Part shown: positions 11,853 through 15,288 of the stretch, in pieces | Layout of the letters: the number at the start of each line of letters is the position of its first letter | Position numbering within the stretch: the stretch's first letter is position 1 | The notes under the pieces: model-generated | The model's input: the letters and a program-made list of their open reading frames with translations, nothing else | Databases searched by the model: none | What the model was told of the DNA's origin: nothing | Assembly (NCBI GenBank): GCA_910587365.1 | Contig: CAJUKJ010000023.1 | Span: 1-15,288 of the forward strand | Length of the DNA: 15,288 nt | Direction: 5' to 3' | Source of the DNA: an uncultured Christensenellaceae bacterium | GTDB lineage: Bacteria; Bacillota; Clostridia; Christensenellales; Borkfalkiaceae | Translations under genes and position numbers: made by a program

Positions 11853-12893
11853 CTATTCTTGCTTCGGCTCGTCCCCTGCGTCAGGTTTACCCTCGTCCTG
11901 CTCGTCACTGTCTTTGTGATATATTTCATCCCGTGTCCAGTCGTAGTTACGTACTTCGTCGTACCCGTCGCTTTCTGGGCTTTCCCCGTCATTCTGCACG
12001 TCCTCAGTCTGCGGCTCGTCCTGCTGTTCCGTATCTTCCTGTTTCAACTCTTCTTCCGCTGGCTCTTCAACCTCAGTCGGCGGTGCGCACAATGCAAGAT
12101 AGCGCGTTCCGCCCTTCAATATCTCTGCAATAAGTTTAAGAACCATTCTGTCGCTTGTGCGTGCCTGCTCTTCGAGCGTGTAACACTCTATAAGCTTGTC
12201 TAACAGCGAGAACACGGCAAGACAACGTTTCTTTTTTCTTATGCCTTCGGATATTATTGTTTCCAATATTTTAAACAGCTTTTCTATATTCTCACGGTCA
12301 CGATTGCTATATGCTTGCCAAACAAAACCAAGCGTTTCCCGCATTTCATAACGCAGTTCTTTTATTACACTGCGCATTGCCTGTTCCTTAAATTCGGTAA
12401 ATACTTCCCCAAACGTTTCAGACTGGATTTCAGGCAACTCGCTTTGTTTTTTGAAATAATAATTATGGGCAAGACGACTTATTTTTTCATCAAATAATAC
12501 CGCCGCTTGATTACATCTTCTTCGGAAGAACCAACGCCACCTGCACGGCGTAAGGAGTTCTGTAAGCTTTTCGGCTTCAAGCCGTTCTATTTCCCCGGAA
12601 AGCTTGCCGTTTAACTGCAATTTTTCAATTTCAGCACAGTATGAATTAAACATCACACTTTCCATATATGAGCGCATTTCTGCCGGCACGTAGTTTCGCC
12701 CTGCTTTTATATCGTCAAACAATTTGAAGTATGCGTCGTTAAGCTTGCCGAGGTCTTCACGCTTTATATAAAACGATTCTTTCTTTTTTAAAGTGAATAC
12801 CGGCAAGTCTGCTTTCCTGCGCTTCAATTGCGGTTCAGATGTTTCATTGTCCGTCCCGCCCGGTATTTGTCCCGGTAAGATTATTTCACTCAC
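11853..12893 (-). CDS. Helical protein with a long acidic tail, unknown function
   Basis: 346 residues, unrecognised. Residues about 40-265 are charged, helical sequence, including a cysteine/arginine/tryptophan patch PCRWRWFFRRRCNQ (116-129) that could sit at a membrane surface or bind a ligand. From about 273 to the end the chain is almost entirely E, D, Q, P and S (EVEEPAEEELKQEDTEQQDE), a disordered acidic tail. No signal peptide or confident transmembrane helix. The start ATG overlaps the Zot-family gene stop (ATGA), so it is translated with the ATPase. In an inovirus-like reading it could be an assembly partner of the ATPase; this is an inference from position only. Confidence 0.75.
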   Translation of the reverse strand: MSEIILPGQIPGGTDNETSEPQLKRRKADLPVFTLKKKESFYIKREDLGKLNDAYFKLFDDIKAGRNYVPAEMRSYMESVMFNSYCAEIEKLQLNGKLSGEIERLEAEKLTELLTPCRWRWFFRRRCNQAAVLFDEKISRLAHNYYFKKQSELPEIQSETFGEVFTEFKEQAMRSVIKELRYEMRETLGFVWQAYSNRDRENIEKLFKILETIISEGIRKKKRCLAVFSLLDKLIECYTLEEQARTSDRMVLKLIAEILKGGTRYLALCAPPTEVEEPAEEELKQEDTEQQDEPQTEDVQNDGESPESDGYDEVRNYDWTRDEIYHKDSDEQDEGKPDAGDEPKQE

Positions 12894-13690
12894 TCTGCTC
12901 TCCTGTTTGTGTTATTAAGATATTGTTTTGATTCCTCTTCGGACAGCAAACGAATTTCCGAAGCTGTCTTATATTCAAGCAAGTTAAAGTCTTTTGTGTT
13001 GGGCGGGATAAAATCTTCTTTACAGCTTCTGCTGTTGTAACAATCGAAAATATTCCCCTCGTTTACATAGAATGTGTTTCTGTATGGTGCCGTTCCGCTT
13101 GCGATGTACGCTTCATAGGACTGTATACTGTCAAATTCCTTACAGAACCAGACAGAACGCATTATCTGACCGTATGCGTCTTTATCGTGGACTAATTTTT
13201 GTACTTCGATTATCCGTTTTGCATTAAATCGGATATTTGCGTCTAACGCCTTTCCACGTTGCACGTCAATTATAAAATCAAGAAAGAAATGCCCGCCCGT
13301 TTCAAAGTAACGGCTTACGCTGTCCGGCATTGACGAGCTTTCACGGCTATCCCAATATTTTTGACCTTCCGTAATGTGTAGCCTGCCGTAAGGTAGTATA
13401 AACTGTGTGATTTTATTGTCTGCGGACGGTAGTCCGAGATTGTACGGATTTACCCAATAAGGCGTAACACTTTTTTTATATCCTGCCGGAATACAGCTTT
13501 CATAGCTTGTATAAATCGGCGGTTTGCTCGGTAGGGTAAGCTTTTTTTCTCGGTTCCGGTTCATAAGGTCGATTTCGATACAGCAACGTTTATGCAAAAT
13601 CTGACCGTATCTGTGTACAGATTCTTTTGCAAAATACGTATTTAACGCCGTTTTTCCCACTCTTGGCAAACCCGTGATTATTGTTATCAT
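12890..13690 (-). CDS. Zot-family (zonular occludens toxin domain) assembly ATPase
   Basis: P-loop ATPase of the family that in filamentous phages (pI/Zot) drives virion assembly and export at the inner membrane. The Walker A motif GLPRVGKT is at residues 7-14; the Walker B region is RLHITEGQKYWDSR (103-116), where ITE stands in for the usual hydrophobic-DE; the conserved downstream block SRYFETGG followed by FFLDFIIDVQRG (126-147) and ANIRFNAKR (151-159) matches the Zot core. The length is 266, somewhat short: I see no clear C-terminal transmembrane helix, which classical pI proteins have. Overlaps both neighbours by ATGA. This is the best evidence that the element is inovirus-like. Confidence 0.85.
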   Translation of the reverse strand: MITIITGLPRVGKTALNTYFAKESVHRYGQILHKRCCIEIDLMNRNREKKLTLPSKPPIYTSYESCIPAGYKKSVTPYWVNPYNLGLPSADNKITQFILPYGRLHITEGQKYWDSRESSSMPDSVSRYFETGGHFFLDFIIDVQRGKALDANIRFNAKRIIEVQKLVHDKDAYGQIMRSVWFCKEFDSIQSYEAYIASGTAPYRNTFYVNEGNIFDCYNSRSCKEDFIPPNTKDFNLLEYKTASEIRLLSEEESKQYLNNTNRRAE

Positions 13691-14334
13691 TTATCCGCTC
13701 TGTTTTCTGCTTTGAAAGTATGTGTTATCGTCCTTTGGGTACGCGTAACCGATATTATCTCGCCTGTTCGTTTTAAATGGTCGGCTGCATAGTCCGAAGC
13801 TTCTTTTTGTGTTGCAAACGTCTTTCCTGTTCTCCCGTCCCAGGCGGTATATCCGCCGACGCTTGCCACGCGCTTTAATTCCTTTTTGCTACGCCTGATT
13901 TGCTTTGGCTGCTTGGTCTTGCCGATTACTATAATCTTCTCGAACCCGTCCGTACCGTTTTCGTATTTTTCATCGAATTTAATCGCACGTTTTTCCGACT
14001 TTCTTGAAGTTTTAACCGCTTTTTTGGGCGCAGTCTTCTTAGTAACATTTGTCTTTTTCGGCGTTGTTTTCTTAGCTTTGGAAACTGTTGCTTTTGTTGT
14101 CTTCTTTACGGGCTTTTTCTTGCTGATTATATCAAAGCTCTGCGAGGTCATTATTATATTGCCTTTGCCGGATATAATCGTATGTGTTGCACCCTTCGGA
14201 ATCTTGTTTTCTTTGGGAAGCTTCGGATTCTTTATGTCCTCGGCTCTCGTTATTTTCTTTACCGTAGGTTTTGCACTCGTCTTTTTATTCGTCGTTTTTT
14301 TGCCGGTTGTAGTCTTCTTTTTCTTGTCTGCCAT
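13687..14334 (-). CDS. Lysine/threonine-rich histone-like protein with C-terminal domain
   Basis: 215 residues. The first ~120 are dominated by K, T, P and A (MADKKKKTTTGKKTTNKKTS; KKTTPKKTNVTKK), like a histone H1 tail, broken by a short structured piece around 46-70. Residues about 157-205 (GGYTAWDGRTGKTFATQKEA, then SDYAADHLKRTG) look like a small beta-beta-alpha domain reminiscent of DUF2188-type folds. Probably binds nucleic acid or coats the element genome. AAGGAG precedes the ATG; the stop overlaps the Zot start (ATGA). Family unassigned. Confidence 0.75.
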   Translation of the reverse strand: MADKKKKTTTGKKTTNKKTSAKPTVKKITRAEDIKNPKLPKENKIPKGATHTIISGKGNIIMTSQSFDIISKKKPVKKTTKATVSKAKKTTPKKTNVTKKTAPKKAVKTSRKSEKRAIKFDEKYENGTDGFEKIIVIGKTKQPKQIRRSKKELKRVASVGGYTAWDGRTGKTFATQKEASDYAADHLKRTGEIISVTRTQRTITHTFKAENRADK

Positions 14335-14355
14335 AATTCTTTACTCCTTATCAGT

Positions 14356-14595
14356 TTAAATTTTTTCGTATCTATCGCCGTTTCGTCCACGGCGTACTTC
14401 TGCCTGAACCTTACGTAAGCTGCGCTTATTAGCGTCGTTTCTTTCGTAATATTTTGTTTTAACTGTTGTTTTGTTTACGTTGTTGCTCTTTTCTTCTTTT
14501 ACTTTTGTTACCGCTATTTTGTTCTTGGTTAAATATATATCCGCCGCACCCTCAAACGGATTCGGACGAACCGAACGTTTCCTTTTGATAATCAT
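14356..14595 (-). CDS. Small very basic protein
   Basis: 79 residues, rich in K and R (MIIKRKRSVRPNPFEGAADI at the start, RRGRNGDRYEKI at the end), no cysteines, no membrane segment. CGGAGTG lies 7 nt before the ATG. 21 bp separate it from the next gene, so it belongs to the same operon. Possibly a nucleic-acid-binding protein. Not recognised. Confidence 0.65.
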   Translation of the reverse strand: MIIKRKRSVRPNPFEGAADIYLTKNKIAVTKVKEEKSNNVNKTTVKTKYYERNDANKRSLRKVQAEVRRGRNGDRYEKI

Positions 14596-14615
14596 ATTTT
14601 TTCACTCCGTATGAC

Positions 14616-14644
14616 TTGACTTTATTTTTTAGTTGTTGTATTAT
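14616..14644 (+). promoter_or_regulatory. Promoter of the antisense small RNA
   Basis: Plus-strand -35 TTGACT (14616-14621), 17 bp spacer, -10 TATTAT (14639-14644), divergent from the operon. Confidence 0.65.
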
Positions 14645-14650
14645 TTTTAT

Positions 14651-14732
14651 GGAAGTAACAGTGTGTTGCTTCCTTAATGAAGTAGACCTGTGGTAGCTAA
14701 TGACTACCGCCAATAGGCTACTTCTTTTTTTT
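14651..14732 (+). ncRNA. Candidate ~80 nt counter-transcribed small RNA
   Basis: The predicted start (about 14651) is the first base of hairpin 1, a 10 bp stem GGAAGTAACA/TGTTGCTTCC with a 3 nt loop (14651-14673). Hairpin 2 (14679-14724) has a lower stem GAAGTAG/CTACTTC, a two-pair segment, and an upper stem GTGGTAG/CTACCGC with loop CTAATGA. Eight Ts follow (14725-14732), a strong terminator. The RNA is opposite the operon: it lies in the intergenic gap, and its 3' end covers the stop codon of the 134-residue gene. It resembles plasmid-type counter-transcribed copy-control RNAs in design. On single-stranded phage DNA the same hairpins could instead be a packaging signal or origin. Confidence 0.6.
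14679..14732 (+). terminator. Terminator of the antisense small RNA
   Basis: Two-tier stem-loop closed by GAAGTAG/CTACTTC and followed by eight Ts on the plus strand; no matching T-run on the minus strand, which fixes its direction. Confidence 0.75.
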
Positions 14733-15122
14733 GCGTTTTTTTATGTACTCTATTACTGCAAGCTTATCTTCTTCGGATAGATTGTATTCTTCAAGAACTT
14801 TGCTGAAATTACGTTTGCTGTCATACCGCAATTCGTCCCTAAGATACGCTTTATTTGACTTTCCTTTTTGCGGGTTTTTATTAAGTTCAATATTTTTATG
14901 ATGTCCGCGCTTAGGTGCTTCGGTTAGCCCCATAAAGCCGTAATTATCTTGCTCTTCGTCAACTATAAGTTTCGGGTGCTTTGCTTTTTTCTGCTTTCCA
15001 CCCTCTTCTTTTTTATAGCGTCTGAACTTGAACAGCCCTGTTTTTGTGGACTGACTTTTACATTTTTTTGTTTTCTTATCCGCCGTCTTTTCGCACGGCT
15101 TTTTTGTTGTTTTTTTGGACAT
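14718..15122 (-). CDS. Basic protein with a conserved-looking central block, unknown
   Basis: 134 residues. A lysine-rich disordered N-terminus (about 1-45), a central HPKLIVDEEQDNYGFMGLTE segment (49-68) continuing APKRGHHKNIELNKNP, then a helical C-terminus (FSKVLEEYNLSEEDKLAVIE) ending in a run of lysines. The central block resembles short domains I have seen on Firmicutes mobile elements (a pattern like HPK...GLT...K..I.L..NP) but I cannot name it. AGAGG lies 7 nt before the ATG, and the gene starts 21 bp after the membrane-protein stop. Its 3' end is opposite the antisense RNA. Confidence 0.7.
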   Translation of the reverse strand: MSKKTTKKPCEKTADKKTKKCKSQSTKTGLFKFRRYKKEEGGKQKKAKHPKLIVDEEQDNYGFMGLTEAPKRGHHKNIELNKNPQKGKSNKAYLRDELRYDSKRNFSKVLEEYNLSEEDKLAVIEYIKKRKKKK

Positions 15123-15143
15123 AGCTTTTCCTCTACTATGTAA

Positions 15144-15288
15144 TTATTCTTTTTTGCCTTTAAAGCTTTCAATTACAAACCTTGCAAACCTTACCACCAG
15201 ACAGACGGCTATAATCGCAAGCACAATTAACAAAACAACAATAGCAATCTGCCACCACGTGCCAGAACCGGTAAAAGTCTTTGCAAAG
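15144..15288 (-). CDS. Membrane-anchored protein, C-terminus only (coat or adsorption candidate)
   Basis: The last 47 codons of a gene that continues past the window edge. Readable: FAKTFTGSGTWW, one strongly hydrophobic helix (QIAIVVLLIVLAIIAVCLVV), then a short basic tail RFARFVIESFKGKKE. One helix followed by a positively charged end is the layout of inovirus major coat proteins, and also of the C-terminal anchor of adsorption proteins (pIII type); the missing N-terminus would decide. It is the most upstream visible gene of the Zot operon. Confidence 0.65.
   Translation of the reverse strand, partial: FAKTFTGSGTWWQIAIVVLLIVLAIIAVCLVVRFARFVIESFKGKKE

Larger units (their letters stand above)
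7746..15288. mobile_element. Integrated element, probably an inovirus-like provirus (right end not in window)
   Basis: Bounded on the left by the tRNA-Tyr 3' fragment. Because the fragment is the displaced 3' end of a minus-strand tRNA, the inserted DNA must lie on its 5' side, at higher coordinates. The content agrees: a winged-helix replication-type protein with iterons, a small phage-type methyltransferase, a Zot-family assembly ATPase, tiny basic proteins, a short membrane protein, and genes coupled by ATGA overlaps. The left ~1.5 kb is gene-poor and hairpin-rich. No integrase, large adhesin or rolling-circle Rep signature is visible in the part seen. A plasmid-like or other integrative element is the alternative. 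Confidence 0.6.

Noticed and set aside
11690..11992. Minus-strand 100-codon frame overlapping the end of the acidic-tail gene
   Set aside because: Out-of-frame shadow of the acidic-tail gene, low-complexity translation and no start signal.
13886..14359. Plus-strand 157-codon frame that looks like a multi-helix membrane protein
   Set aside because: It is antisense to the lysine-rich gene: AAA/AAG codons read backwards become Phe/Leu. No ribosome binding site.

Overview
The window looks like a piece of a low-to-moderate GC, anaerobic Firmicutes (Clostridia-type, probably gut) chromosome that runs into an integrated mobile element. The taxonomic guess rests on the gene families: a flavodiiron protein without rubredoxin, an EFR1-type flavodoxin/ferredoxin fusion, a small 4Fe-4S protein, a DUF1622 membrane protein and a BspA-like leucine-rich lipoprotein. 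AGGAGG-type ribosome binding sites and sigma-A promoters with 16-17 bp spacers agree with it. Nearly every gene is on the minus strand.

Left part (1-7692, chromosomal). From left to right, all minus: flavodiiron protein; DUF1622 membrane protein; a decayed C-terminal end of a MATE transporter with an upstream promoter-hairpin-terminator unit; an operon of ferredoxin, an apparently 5'-truncated ACT-domain protein and a two-repeat lipoprotein; an EFR1 ferredoxin flanked by two look-alike terminators; and an operon of a BspA-like lipoprotein and a 95-residue protein. The BspA operon is preceded by a striking ~200-nt leader. Its predicted start lies at the first base of an 11+10 bp closing stem that encloses two hairpins, and a tetraloop terminator sits just before the gene. 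It has the architecture of a riboswitch or attenuator, but I cannot match it to a known class.

Boundary (7693 to about 7745). The 3' part of a tRNA-Tyr(GTA) gene, with CCA end and terminator, is present on the minus strand without its 5' half. This is what an integrase leaves at the distal end of an element inserted in a tRNA gene. By that geometry the element lies to the right and continues past the window.

Right part (about 7746-15288, candidate integrated element). It holds a short structured plus-strand RNA, a small DUF-like gene, a cluster of iteron-like repeats, a large two-winged-helix protein (possible replication initiator) and a small cytosine-methyltransferase-like protein. A ~115 bp inverted repeat brackets that replication/methylase segment. 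Then come a small wHTH protein, a zinc-ribbon protein, and a tightly coupled minus-strand operon: a membrane-anchored protein cut by the window edge, three very basic proteins, a Zot-family ATPase, and an alpha-helical protein with a long acidic tail. Zot plus a short membrane protein is the hallmark of filamentous phages (Inoviridae), so I read this as a divergent inovirus-like provirus. A plus-strand antisense RNA with a consensus promoter and strong terminator lies between the basic-protein genes. No integrase is visible; it would have to lie beyond the right edge.
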